Position numbers and translations under genes: made by a program
Shown here: in pieces, positions 1 through 7,551 of the stretch
Layout: each line of letters begins with the position of its first letter
Position numbering within the stretch: position 1 is the stretch's first letter
The notes under the pieces: generated by a model
What the model was told of the DNA's origin: nothing
Seen by the model: only the letters and a program-made list of their open reading frames with translations
The model's database searches: none
DNA from: Flavobacteriaceae bacterium
GTDB taxonomy: Bacteria > Bacteroidota > Bacteroidia > Flavobacteriales > Flavobacteriaceae
DNA: 40,144 nt
Direction: 5' to 3'
Assembly: GCA_021648755.1 (NCBI GenBank)
Contig: JAKISG010000022.1
Coordinates: forward strand, 1-40,144

Positions 1-133
1 CTCTACGTATTTTTTGAAAATCACAAACAATATCTGTTTTAATGTCACTTAACTTAACAATCTCTGATATTATAAAATTACGCTCTATCACAGGTAAGTC
101 AAGCAAGTATGTTTTAATTTTTGATAACTCCAT
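1..133 (-). CDS. Hypothetical protein, N-terminal fragment cut by the window edge
   Basis: An open frame starts with ATG at 133 and runs off the left edge of the window, giving about 44 residues (MELSKIKTYLLDLPVIERNF and onward). It has no signal peptide and no motif I recognise. It is a gene start rather than a gene end. A promoter-like CAAATATA (minus strand TATATTTG) sits at 137-144, only 3 bases before the ATG, so the mRNA would have almost no leader if that element is used. The gene lies downstream of tRNA-Ser and its terminator, so it is probably its own transcription unit. Function unknown. Confidence 0.5.
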   Translation of the reverse strand, partial: MELSKIKTYLLDLPVIERNFIISEIVKLSDIKTDIVCDFQKIRR

Positions 134-186
134 AAACAAATATACAAAATTAATACCTATTTTAAACTAGAGCCAATTAAAAGTAC

Positions 187-220
187 AAAACCCTTACAAT
201 CAAACGATTACAAGGGTTTT
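187..220 (-). terminator. Rho-independent terminator after tRNA-Ser
   Basis: The arms AAAACCCTT and AAGGGTTTT pair, and an inner AATC/GATT pairing extends the stem past two mismatches. It lies 3 bases beyond the 3' end of tRNA-Ser on the minus strand and is followed there by a short T-rich tract. Confidence 0.7.
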
Positions 221-222
221 TG

Positions 223-307
223 CGGAGAAAGAGGGATTCGAACCCCCGGAGGTGTGACCCTCGCCAGTTTTCAAGACTGGTGCATTCGACCACTCTGCCA
301 TTTCTCC
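223..307 (-). tRNA. tRNA-Ser (anticodon UGA)
   Basis: On the minus strand the 7-bp acceptor stem GGAGAAA (307-301) pairs with TTTCTCC (230-224), with discriminator G at 223. The anticodon stem CCAGT/ACTGG closes the loop CTTGAAA, giving anticodon TGA. A long variable arm (GCGAGGGTCACACCTCC region) is typical of serine tRNAs, and the T-loop GGTTCGAATCCC is canonical. Length is 85 nt and CCA is not encoded. It reads UCA and, by wobble, other UCN codons. Confidence 0.97.
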
Positions 308-334
308 AATAGTCGTTGCTCATCTAAGCGGTTG

Positions 335-364
335 CAAATATAAACTCCTTTTTGGTTCTGCAAA
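335..364 (-). promoter_or_regulatory. Promoter of tRNA-Ser (Bacteroidota type)
   Basis: The minus strand carries TATATTTG (plus CAAATATA, 335-342), matching the -7 consensus TAnnTTTG, and TTTG (plus CAAA, 361-364) 18 bases upstream as the -33 element. The predicted start of transcription is near 328, about 20 bases before the mature tRNA. The tRNA-Phe gene in this window has the same layout and the same 18-base spacer. Confidence 0.65.
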
Positions 365-400
365 AGATTTTTTATCTTTTTAATTAAATATTTTAACTTA

Positions 401-430
401 AAAATCTCGAAAATTATTTTTCGAGATTTC
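401..430 (-). terminator. Terminator of the nusB-DUF1573-yajC operon
   Basis: The arms AAATCTCGAAAA and TTTTCGAGATTT form a near-perfect 12-bp hairpin 21 bases after the yajC stop codon. On the minus strand it is followed by a T-rich tract. It separates the operon from the tRNA-Ser promoter. Confidence 0.8.
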
Positions 431-450
431 TATTGTTTAAATATCTAAAA

Positions 451-768
451 TTATTTTTTTACAACTGGTTTTGCAAACTTTTTACTTAACTCCATTGAAA
501 TTGCTGAACGTTCAAATTTTATTCTTCCTGCTGTAGTTTCGATAATACAAGTATTATCTTTTTCTATAAAATCAATAATTTTACCATGAATGCCACTTGT
601 GGTAATTACTTTATCGCCTTTTTTTAATGCTATTCTATATGCTTTTTCTTTTTTTTGACGTTGCATTTGTGGGCGTATCATAAAAAAATACATGATAGCA
701 AACATTGCCAACAAATAAGGTAGCATACTACCAGCACTAGCGGCTTGTAAAAATATAATTAATACCAT
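451..768 (-). CDS. yajC: Preprotein translocase subunit YajC
   Basis: This 105-residue protein has one N-terminal membrane segment (about residues 14-32), then the family hallmark RPQMQRQKKEKA and a small basic cytosolic domain with the KKGDKVITTSGIHGKI motif. Family knowledge: YajC associates with SecDF and the SecYEG translocon at the inner membrane and assists protein export. The ATG at 768 lies directly against the stop codon of the upstream DUF1573 lipoprotein gene with no spacer, so the two are surely co-transcribed and probably translationally coupled. The length is typical of YajC. A strong hairpin terminator follows. Confidence 0.95.
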   Translation of the reverse strand: MVLIIFLQAASAGSMLPYLLAMFAIMYFFMIRPQMQRQKKEKAYRIALKKGDKVITTSGIHGKIIDFIEKDNTCIIETTAGRIKFERSAISMELSKKFAKPVVKK

Positions 769-1317
769 CTATTGTTTATTAGTTTCTTTTGCTTGCTCTA
801 TTTTTCTTTTTGCAGCTCTATCTGCATTTTTCTTTTTCTTTTCTGCTCTAATTTTTTCTTGTTCTGGGTCAGGTTCAACGGTTGCTTTAATTTTAACCGT
901 TTCTTTACCAGTATTAGTATTACTACTAATTGTTATCGTTTTACTTTGTTTGTTTGGTCTGTTTTTTGTGTCAAATTGCACTGTAAATTCACTTTCTTCA
1001 CCTGGCATAATTGGTTCTTTTTTCCAATCTTTTGGCACTGTACAACCACAACTAGCTTTAATATTTGTAATTATTAATTCTGATTGCCCCGTGTTTTTAA
1101 ATTTAAAAATAGTTTCTAATTTATCACCTTCGACAACATTACCCCAATCATGCTCTGTTTTTTCAAAAGTCATTACAGGCGCATCAACATTATTAGCAAT
1201 GTTACGTGTTTTAGCATTTTTTAAATTTTCTTCTTTAATTTTAGCAGTAGCATCTTCTTTACAAGACAGCATCGTAAATGCTATGAAAGCAAATACTAAT
1301 ATTGATAATTTTTTCAT
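769..1317 (-). CDS. DUF1573 lipoprotein
   Basis: This 182-residue protein has a lipoprotein signal (hydrophobic stretch to MLSC, lipid-modified Cys19 predicted). Residues about 50-150 form the DUF1573 domain, an Ig-like all-beta fold. Typical features are EHDWGNVVEGD, FKFKNTG, and the conserved ASCGCT motif at 88-93, followed by PGEESEF. The C-terminus is a charged Lys/Glu-rich helix. The molecular function of DUF1573 proteins is not established; they are abundant exported proteins in Bacteroidota. It sits between nusB and yajC, an order common in flavobacteria as far as I recall. The ATG is well supported by the signal peptide. Confidence 0.9.
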   Translation of the reverse strand: MKKLSILVFAFIAFTMLSCKEDATAKIKEENLKNAKTRNIANNVDAPVMTFEKTEHDWGNVVEGDKLETIFKFKNTGQSELIITNIKASCGCTVPKDWKKEPIMPGEESEFTVQFDTKNRPNKQSKTITISSNTNTGKETVKIKATVEPDPEQEKIRAEKKKKNADRAAKRKIEQAKETNKQ

Positions 1318-1367
1318 TCTATTTATTTTATGGTGTTAATATTCTTAAGATTGCAAAATTAATAATT

Positions 1368-2306
1368 TTATAATAAACCTCTACCTATTTTATTAATTTT
1401 TTCTTCTTTTTTATACTTTTTCAATAATTTATCTAAAACGCCATTAATAAAGAAACTACTTTTGTCAGAAGAATAGTCTTTTGCCAATTCTAAATACTCA
1501 TTAATTGTAACTTTAGTAGGTATAGATGGGAATTTTAAAAATTCTGTAATTGCCATTTTTATCAATATTAAATCTATAGACGCAATTCTATCAAATTCCC
1601 AATTTGGCGTTTGTTCATCAATTATTGTATCATAATCTGTATGGTTTAATACTATTTTTTGAAATAATTCTTTTACAAAAAATCTATCTTCCTCATTTTT
1701 ATATAAATCTTCCAAGATAAACCCTTTTCCTTCTTGTAACTTTGACAGTTCTTTACTAATTATAGTATTTACAAAAGGTATATCATCTATCCAGCCTATA
1801 TTTTCACTTTCAAAATAATCAAAGAGTTTGTTATTTGGTGCTATTATTTGTTTGTAAATATCTAAAGTAAATAATTTATCTTGATTAAAAGTTGGTTTAT
1901 CTATTGCAGAATAATTTTTAAAAATTTCACTTTCTAGAATTTCAGTCCAAATTAATTGCACATATGCTATAGCGTTTGTCCAATTATTCCAATTCTTATT
2001 TGCCGTAATTTCAGTTAAAGCGGAGTTTCTTGCCAAGACAATTATCAACTTGTTCTCAATAAGGTTTATATATCCCGCTTCATTATCAATAGTAGTGACT
2101 CTATTTTTTTTAGAAATTTTAAATCTAATCTTAACTAATTTTTGTATTTCAATTAATAAGTTTAATTGTAATACGTACAATTCATATAATTTATTAATAT
2201 TTAAATATAGAAATTTCACTTCTTTATCTAAATCATTATCTTTTGACAGTAGTAATGCATAAACACTCTGCATTACTTTAATTCTGATATGTCTTCTGTT
2301 TAACAT
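1368..2306 (-). CDS. nusB: Transcription antitermination factor NusB (long form)
   Basis: NusB binds boxA RNA together with S10 (NusE) and prevents premature termination in rRNA operons. This copy has 312 residues, about twice the E. coli protein. The start MLNRRHIRIKVMQSVYALLLS matches the N-terminal NusB helix. The conserved NusB core lies in the C-terminal part (about 190-300), with DRIASIDLILIKMAITEFL followed by PTKVTINEYLELAKDYSSDKS and a GVLDK motif. The intervening insertion is usual in Bacteroidota NusB. It is the first gene of the nusB-DUF1573-yajC operon, with a promoter just upstream. Confidence 0.93.
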   Translation of the reverse strand: MLNRRHIRIKVMQSVYALLLSKDNDLDKEVKFLYLNINKLYELYVLQLNLLIEIQKLVKIRFKISKKNRVTTIDNEAGYINLIENKLIIVLARNSALTEITANKNWNNWTNAIAYVQLIWTEILESEIFKNYSAIDKPTFNQDKLFTLDIYKQIIAPNNKLFDYFESENIGWIDDIPFVNTIISKELSKLQEGKGFILEDLYKNEEDRFFVKELFQKIVLNHTDYDTIIDEQTPNWEFDRIASIDLILIKMAITEFLKFPSIPTKVTINEYLELAKDYSSDKSSFFINGVLDKLLKKYKKEEKINKIGRGLL

Positions 2307-2331
2307 TAAAAAGAACTTATTTTAAGTTTGG

Positions 2332-2339
2332 CAAATATA
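2332..2339 (-). promoter_or_regulatory. Probable -7 element of the nusB operon promoter
   Basis: The minus strand reads TATATTTG, a full match to TAnnTTTG, 25 bases before the nusB ATG. No clear -33 TTTG is seen at the expected distance. The predicted leader is about 20 nt. Confidence 0.5.
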
Positions 2340-2516
2340 ATTTTATTTTAGATTATAAATAATGAATTACGCTATTTTTAAAATTAATTTAATTCTTGAT
2401 AAAATGTTATCACTATAACGACATAAAGTCAAAATTAAATTCATCAAAATTTTCAAAAAACTATTTAGTTTGTATATTTACCGAATAATTTATTATTTTT
2501 TTATAATAGAAAACGT

Positions 2517-3254
2517 ATGCTTAAAAAATGGATGTTGTTCTTAATAACAATTACGCTAATAAGTTGTAATCCTAAAGATTGTTTTGAATCTACGGGCAAT
2601 ATTATACAGCAAGAAATTGAAGTTGCCAGTTTCACAAAAATAAAAGTTGGCAATGAGGTATCTTTAATATTAAAACAAGGTGTTACTCAAAAAGTAATTA
2701 TTGAAACAGGAGAGAATCTAATTGACGCTGTTAAAGTAAAAGTAATTGATGGCCGTTTGTTAATGGAAGACACTAATTCTTGCAACTTAACTAGAGATTA
2801 CGCGATAACAAAAGTAATTGTTACTTCGCCAAATATTACAGAGATAAGAAGTGACACCTCTAGAAATATTAGTTCTGTTGGCGCTTTAGAATACCCAAAC
2901 TTAACTATTTTTTCAGAAGATTTTTTTGAAGAAACTTTAGTAATTGCCGATTTTGATTTAACATTTAATAATGAATCTCTAATAATTGTTGCTAATGGTA
3001 GTTCTATATTTAAAATCAATGGAACTACTGATAAATTAAATGTTATTTTTTCTGCTGGTAGTTCAAGGTTTGAAGGTGAAAATTTAATTGCTAATGATGT
3101 ATTTATTACGCACAAATCTACCAATGATATACTAATAAACCCTCAAAATAAAATTGAAGGAACTATTTTTAATCTGGGAGATATTATTAGTTATAGCCAA
3201 CCTCCAATTATAAATGTAGAAGAACTATATACAGGTAAATTAATTTTTAATTAA
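2517..3254 (+). CDS. Head-GIN domain (DUF2807) lipoprotein
   Basis: This 245-residue exported protein has a lipobox LISC and predicted lipidated Cys17. After it, FTKIKVGNEVSLILKQG begins the DUF2807 domain ('putative auto-transporter adhesin, head GIN'), a right-handed beta-helix-like fold whose repeats can be followed to about residue 230 (for example EIRSDTS, LTIFSEDF, LIIVANGSS). Members are common in Bacteroidota and their function is uncertain; the 'adhesin' label is a database name and not a demonstrated role. It stands alone between nusB (divergent) and mscS, with a weak promoter match TATATTTA at 2473-2480. The length is typical. Confidence 0.85.
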   Translation: MLKKWMLFLITITLISCNPKDCFESTGNIIQQEIEVASFTKIKVGNEVSLILKQGVTQKVIIETGENLIDAVKVKVIDGRLLMEDTNSCNLTRDYAITKVIVTSPNITEIRSDTSRNISSVGALEYPNLTIFSEDFFEETLVIADFDLTFNNESLIIVANGSSIFKINGTTDKLNVIFSAGSSRFEGENLIANDVFITHKSTNDILINPQNKIEGTIFNLGDIISYSQPPIINVEELYTGKLIFN

Positions 3255-3276
3255 AATTTAAAAAAAATATTAATAA

Positions 3277-3284
3277 TATTTTTG
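3277..3284 (+). promoter_or_regulatory. Probable -7 element of mscS
   Basis: TATTTTTG matches TAnnTTTG and ends 22 bases before the mscS ATG. No -33 TTTG is visible at 18-20 bases upstream. Confidence 0.45.
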
Positions 3285-3306
3285 CAAATAATTCACACTA
3301 AATAAA

Positions 3307-4125
3307 ATGGATAAAGTAACCGAGTACTCAGATCTTGCACTAGACAGTATCATCAAATTTGCACCAAACATTATTGGTGCAATATTAGTTTTATGGATTG
3401 GCTTTAAAGTCATCAAAAAAGTAATGGACTTGGTAGAAAATTTATTTAACAAAAGTAATTTATCAGACACTATTCGTCCTTTTATTATATCTATTTTAGC
3501 TGTTATCTTAAAAGTAGCTGTAATTTTAGCTGCCGCAGGAATTGCAGGTGTTGATTTAAGTATTTTTGCAACCATTATTGGCGCTTCGGTTTTAGCCATT
3601 GGTTTATCGCTTCAAGGTAGTTTGGGTAATTTAGCATCTGGTCTTTTAGTACTATCTTTAAAACCGTATAAAGTTAATGATTGGATTGATATTGATGGTA
3701 AGTTTGGTAAAGTTTCTGAAATCGGTATTTTTAGTACAACAGTTATTACTCCAGGTAATAAAACATTAATTATACCTAACTCAAAAGCCACAAGCGATGT
3801 TATAACCAATTATTCAGAAAAAAATATTATCCGTTTAGAAATAAATATTACCATGCCATATTCAGAAAGTTACCCAAAAGTAAAAGATATTATCCTTAAG
3901 GCAATTGCTCCTATTGCACAAATTTTAGAAGAGCCAAAAACTGAAATTGGTATTGAAGGTTACGATTCACATTCAGTTCAAATTGTCGTAAGACCTTATG
4001 TACAACCAGATAATTATTGGAGAGTAACTTTTGCTTGTTATGAAAATATTAAAAAGGCATTTAGCGAAAATGAAATTCAAGTTGCCTATTCTGAAGGTGT
4101 TGAGTTAGGTAAGATTGGTGAGTAG
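3307..4125 (+). CDS. mscS: Small-conductance mechanosensitive channel, MscS family
   Basis: This 272-residue inner-membrane protein would release solutes during hypo-osmotic shock. Three membrane helices can be seen: about 18-38, 56-78 and the pore-lining helix about 83-113, which contains the MscS signature pattern of small residues (GASVLAIGLSLQGSLGNLASG). The cytosolic beta domain follows with VNDWIDIDGKFGKVSEIGIFST and IIPNSKATSDVITNYS, both highly typical. The length is close to E. coli MscS (286). It is followed only 24 bases later by the convergent meaB gene, with no obvious terminator between them. Confidence 0.95.
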   Translation: MDKVTEYSDLALDSIIKFAPNIIGAILVLWIGFKVIKKVMDLVENLFNKSNLSDTIRPFIISILAVILKVAVILAAAGIAGVDLSIFATIIGASVLAIGLSLQGSLGNLASGLLVLSLKPYKVNDWIDIDGKFGKVSEIGIFSTTVITPGNKTLIIPNSKATSDVITNYSEKNIIRLEINITMPYSESYPKVKDIILKAIAPIAQILEEPKTEIGIEGYDSHSVQIVVRPYVQPDNYWRVTFACYENIKKAFSENEIQVAYSEGVELGKIGE

Positions 4126-4149
4126 TTTTACAATTAAATGAAAATTTTT

Positions 4150-5232
4150 TTATTGATTAAAATATATGCTTAATAATTTTTCGGCTACATTAAATGGTGA
4201 AATTTTTTGAGTATTCACTTTATTTATTTCTTTTTTTAAAATAATTTTAATTTTAGTATTCGAATAAAATTCAGTCTTCAATCGTTCGTTTATAGTTTCC
4301 AAAAGCCAAAATTGATTTTGCTCATTTCGCTTTTTATTAAAAAAATGATTTGATTTTGTATGCTTGATATACTGTTCAATTATTTTCCAAACCGCATTAA
4401 TTCCTTTATTGTAAAAAGCGCTACAAGTCATTACCTTTGGTTGCCAATTATTATCTTTTAGCGGGTATAAATGTAGGGCTCTAGTAAATTCTGACTTTGC
4501 TAATTTAGTCGCTTTTTCATTTTCATTATCTGCCTTATTAATTACAATAGCATCTGCCATTTCTATAATTCCTCTTTTTATACCTTGTAACTCATCACCT
4601 GCGCCCGCTAATTTTAAAAGTAAAAAAAAATCAACCATTTTATGCACAGCAGTCTCACTTTGACCAACGCCAACAGTTTCGATTAAAATAATATTAAAAC
4701 CTGCTGCCTCACAAAGAATAATAGTTTCTCTTGTTTTACGAGCAACCCCACCAAGAGATTCTCCAGAAGGCGAAGGTCTAATAAAAGCATTTTGATCGGT
4801 TACCAGTTTTTCCATTCTAGTCTTATCACCTAAAATACTTCCTTTATTAATAGAACTACTTGGGTCAATTGCCAAAACAGCAACTTTATTACCGTTATTA
4901 GTTAGCAACTTGCCAAATACTTCAATAAAAGTACTTTTACCAACACCTGGAACACCTGTAATTCCTATTCTAATCGACTTATTTGCATAAGGCAAACAGG
5001 CATTAATAATTTTAGTTGCTTTTTTTTGATGTTTTACGTTGGTACTTTCAATTAAGGTAATTGCCTTACTTAAAAAAGCAATATTTGTTTTTTTAATTTC
5101 TTTAACTATTTTGATAACGGAAGAGTTTTTAGAACTAACCCATTTTTTATTTTTTAATAACGGGTTTATTATTGAGGGTTGCTTAATTCCTTCAACTTCA
5201 CTTAACGCAGACTTATTTTTTTTAATAGACAT
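4150..5232 (-). CDS. meaB: MeaB/ArgK-type G-protein chaperone of B12-dependent acyl-CoA mutase
   Basis: This is a 360-residue GTPase of the SIMIBI/G3E class. The P-loop GVPGVGKST lies near residues 93-101, followed by IDPSSSINKGSILGDKTRM, the switch motif ETVGVGQSE, the base-recognition motif NKAD, and AGAGDELQGIKRGI. MeaB guards methylmalonyl-CoA mutase by gating adenosylcobalamin loading and ejecting damaged cofactor. The mutase it serves is not in this window, because the IcmF gene 2.3 kb away carries its own fused G domain. An upstream in-frame ATG at 5268 would add 12 residues (MLSFYFITFTYI) that do not look like the family, so I chose the ATG at 5232. It is downstream of bshA on the same strand, 100 bases apart. 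Confidence 0.92.
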   Translation of the reverse strand: MSIKKNKSALSEVEGIKQPSIINPLLKNKKWVSSKNSSVIKIVKEIKKTNIAFLSKAITLIESTNVKHQKKATKIINACLPYANKSIRIGITGVPGVGKSTFIEVFGKLLTNNGNKVAVLAIDPSSSINKGSILGDKTRMEKLVTDQNAFIRPSPSGESLGGVARKTRETIILCEAAGFNIILIETVGVGQSETAVHKMVDFFLLLKLAGAGDELQGIKRGIIEMADAIVINKADNENEKATKLAKSEFTRALHLYPLKDNNWQPKVMTCSAFYNKGINAVWKIIEQYIKHTKSNHFFNKKRNEQNQFWLLETINERLKTEFYSNTKIKIILKKEINKVNTQKISPFNVAEKLLSIYFNQ

Positions 5233-5332
5233 AATATAGGTAAAAGTAATAAAATAAAACGATAGCAAAGCAAACTACTAAAATAAAACGAACGAAAAAT
5301 TGTTGAAATTGTATTAAATAACCTAGATAACT

Positions 5333-6457
5333 CTAATTTAAAACCCTTTCATAGACCCTTAAATATTTTGGTAAAATTTTCTCTAAAGTAAAATTTTTAG
5401 AATGTTTAAAAGCATTTAATTTAAACTCCTCAAGAGTTTCGTCATTTTTTAAAATAGTAATTGCGTTCTTTGACATTTCATTAATAGCGCCTACATTACT
5501 TAAAAAACCAGTAATCCCATTTAAATTTACCTCTGGTAAACCGCCAGAATTAGAAGAAATAACAGGTGTTTTTGCAGCCATTGCTTCTAATGCTACAAGC
5601 CCAAAACTTTCCGTTTGGCTTGGTAAAATAAACAAGTCTGAATGGCATAAAATTCGATTTACATCGTTAGAATTTCCTAAAAATAAAATTTTATCTTTTA
5701 TCTGCAGTTCTGTACATAACCTATCTACACTTTCTCGTTCTGGTCCATCACCTACTAATAATAAGCGAGACGGAATTTTTTTCTGTAGTTTATTAAATAT
5801 TTTTATAACATCATGAATACGTTTTACGGGTCTAAAATTACTAATGTGAGTGATGATTCTTTCATTTTTTAATGCTAATGAACTGCGATTACATATCTTA
5901 TTATTAAGTATTGGATATTTATTTACATCTATAAAATTATAAATGACATCAATTTCTTTTTTAATATTAAATAAACGTAAAGTATCATTACGCAGACTAT
6001 TAGAAACGGCTGTTACTGCATTAGAGTTATTAATACTAAATTCAACAGCTCTTTTATATGAAGGGTGACTGCCTACTAATGTAATATCTGTACCATGTAA
6101 TGTTGTTACAAACGGTATAATGATGTTTTTTTCAGCTAACATTTTTTGAGCCATATATGCTGCATAAGCATGAGGTATAGCATAATGAACATGTAATAAA
6201 TCTAATTTATATTGTTCAACAATACTAACTAATTTTGTAGAAAGCGCCAACTCATAAGGTTGGTAGTGAAATAAAGGATATTCTTCTACATATACCTCAT
6301 GAAAAAAGACATTTTTAGTGAGTAAATTTAACCTTACAGGCTGGTTATATGTTATAAAATGAACTTCATTTCCTTTGTTTGCTAATGCTAAGCCCAATTC
6401 TGTTGCTACAACACCACTCCCTCCAAAGGTTGGGTATAAAACAATTCCTATTTTCAT
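5333..6457 (-). CDS. bshA: N-acetyl-alpha-D-glucosaminyl L-malate synthase BshA
   Basis: BshA joins UDP-GlcNAc to L-malate, the first step of bacillithiol synthesis. The 374-residue protein shows the BshA-specific start MKIGIVLYPTFGGSGVVATE, the YEEYP-like segment VEEYPLFHYQPYE, the motif HVHYAIPHAYAAYMAQ, and HGTDITLVGSHPSYK. The GT4 C-terminal domain follows, with LLVGDGPER and the nucleotide-sugar motif ESFGLVALEAMAAKTPVI. The length and overall pattern fit the family very well. No bshB or bshC is present in this window. A weak promoter-like AATATTTG lies on the minus strand near 6484-6491. Confidence 0.95.
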   Translation of the reverse strand: MKIGIVLYPTFGGSGVVATELGLALANKGNEVHFITYNQPVRLNLLTKNVFFHEVYVEEYPLFHYQPYELALSTKLVSIVEQYKLDLLHVHYAIPHAYAAYMAQKMLAEKNIIIPFVTTLHGTDITLVGSHPSYKRAVEFSINNSNAVTAVSNSLRNDTLRLFNIKKEIDVIYNFIDVNKYPILNNKICNRSSLALKNERIITHISNFRPVKRIHDVIKIFNKLQKKIPSRLLLVGDGPERESVDRLCTELQIKDKILFLGNSNDVNRILCHSDLFILPSQTESFGLVALEAMAAKTPVISSNSGGLPEVNLNGITGFLSNVGAINEMSKNAITILKNDETLEEFKLNAFKHSKNFTLEKILPKYLRVYERVLN

Positions 6458-6489
6458 ATATAATAATTAAAATTCATAAATTACAAATA

Positions 6490-6521
6490 TTTGTTATTTC
6501 TTTCTAAAAATCTTATTTTTG
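6490..6521 (+). promoter_or_regulatory. Promoter upstream of the Nudix gene
   Basis: TTTG (6490-6493), a 20-base spacer and TATTTTTG (6514-6521) form a complete Bacteroidota-type promoter. Transcription would start near 6526-6528, leaving a leader of about 120 nt before the ATG at 6648. That leader starts almost exactly at a long inverted repeat, described separately. Confidence 0.6.
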
Positions 6522-6534
6522 TAATAATATAAGT

Positions 6535-6578
6535 GTATGAAAATATAGCAATCTTAAAAAAATTAATTATTTTCATAC
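6535..6578 (+). repeat. Inverted repeat in the leader of the Nudix gene
   Basis: GTATGAAAATA (6535-6545) is perfectly complementary to TATTTTCATAC (6568-6578), with a 22-base spacer. The right arm overlaps a 15-base sequence AAAATTAATTATTTT (6559-6573) that recurs exactly at 6632-6646, just before the start codon. The repeat lies right after the predicted transcription start, so it would form a 5' stem-loop in the mRNA. Confidence 0.6.
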
Positions 6579-6647
6579 TCAGTAAATACAGACACTACGT
6601 AAAATATTCATCTATTAGAAAAACAGATAGTAAAATTAATTATTTTA

Positions 6648-7286
6648 ATGAAATTTAACCACTTTTTAACAAATATTTATAAAATAAAAAGCGCAATACT
6701 TGGTGGCTTAAATGCACAACTAAAAATGATTTCTGTAGAAAGAAAACAATTAAATTTAGATAAAATAGTTGCTAAGAACCCTAAAGAAGCAGCAGTTTTA
6801 ATACTATTTTATGCAAATAAAAATCAAGAAACTTGTTTTTTGTTAACTAAACGTGCCAGTTATAATGGTACACACTCTGCACAAATTAGTTTTCCTGGTG
6901 GAAAAACAGCAAAAGAAGACAACTCTCTATTACAAACAGCTTTAAGAGAAACTTTTGAAGAAGTAAACATCTGTATTAATGATGTAATTTTTTTAAAAGA
7001 ACTTACAAAAACATATATACCACCAAGTAATTTTTGGGTTTATCCGTTTTTAGGTTTTATGCACAAACTCCCTATATTTACCAAAAACTATGAAGTAGAA
7101 GAATTAATTGAAGTTAAACTTAGTGAATTATTAGCAAATAAAAACCAATCTGCTATAATTATTGAAACCTCTTATCTAAAAAAAGTAGAAGTTCCTTGCT
7201 TTAAATTTGGGGAACATATTGTTTGGGGAGCTACCGCAATGATTCTAAGTGAGGTAAAAGAATTATTTAAAAATATTAATATTTAG
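6648..7286 (+). CDS. Nudix hydrolase, CoA pyrophosphatase (NudL/YeaB-like)
   Basis: This 212-residue protein belongs to the Nudix group that cleaves coenzyme A and its derivatives. It has the group-specific motif LLTKRASYNGTHSAQISFPG (about residues 65-84), which matches the CoA-pyrophosphatase pattern LLTxR..H.GQ..FPGG, and a Nudix box with metal-binding REtfEEvni (R100, E101, E104, E105). The expected product pair is 3',5'-ADP and 4'-phosphopantetheine, by family knowledge. It is transcribed alone from the promoter at 6490-6521 and precedes icmF on the same strand with a 265-base gap. The start ATG at 6648 is followed by a normal N-terminal helix. Confidence 0.85.
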   Translation: MKFNHFLTNIYKIKSAILGGLNAQLKMISVERKQLNLDKIVAKNPKEAAVLILFYANKNQETCFLLTKRASYNGTHSAQISFPGGKTAKEDNSLLQTALRETFEEVNICINDVIFLKELTKTYIPPSNFWVYPFLGFMHKLPIFTKNYEVEELIEVKLSELLANKNQSAIIIETSYLKKVEVPCFKFGEHIVWGATAMILSEVKELFKNINI

Positions 7287-7480
7287 GCTAAGTACTAAGT
7301 AAAAATAGTATTTTTATATTTGAAAATAAAATAACACCAAAAGAATTTTTTTAAATTATATTTTCGGAGTTTGCAATGGAAAATAAAAAGTAAAAAATTT
7401 CTTAACTTTCTTTTGAATAGAAATTCTTGCAAATTTAAGATTATAGGTTTCAAGGTAAAAAAGAAAACAAATAAGTCAAA

Positions 7481-7514
7481 ATTACTTTAAGACAAGTCTC
7501 AAATACAAAGTAAT
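7481..7514. promoter_or_regulatory. Nested palindrome upstream of icmF (possible operator)
   Basis: ATTACTTT (7481-7488) and AAAGTAAT (7507-7514) are perfect inverted repeats, and between them lies the palindrome AGAC-AA-GTCT (7490-7499). It sits 38 bases before the icmF ATG. Such nested dyads often bind dimeric regulators, but no regulator is encoded next to it. The rest of the 265-base gap (7287-7551) holds a TATATTTG promoter-like element at 7315-7322 and nothing else I recognise. Confidence 0.35.
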
Positions 7515-7551
7515 ATCGTAAATTGCAAACAATTATTTCTAAATCTTATTT

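Noticed and set aside
5170..5220. The N-terminal SALSEVEG stretch of MeaB, which resembles a translated flavobacterial repeat
   Set aside because: The DNA shows no palindrome, and I recall similar SAL..EG N-termini in normal flavobacterial MeaB proteins.
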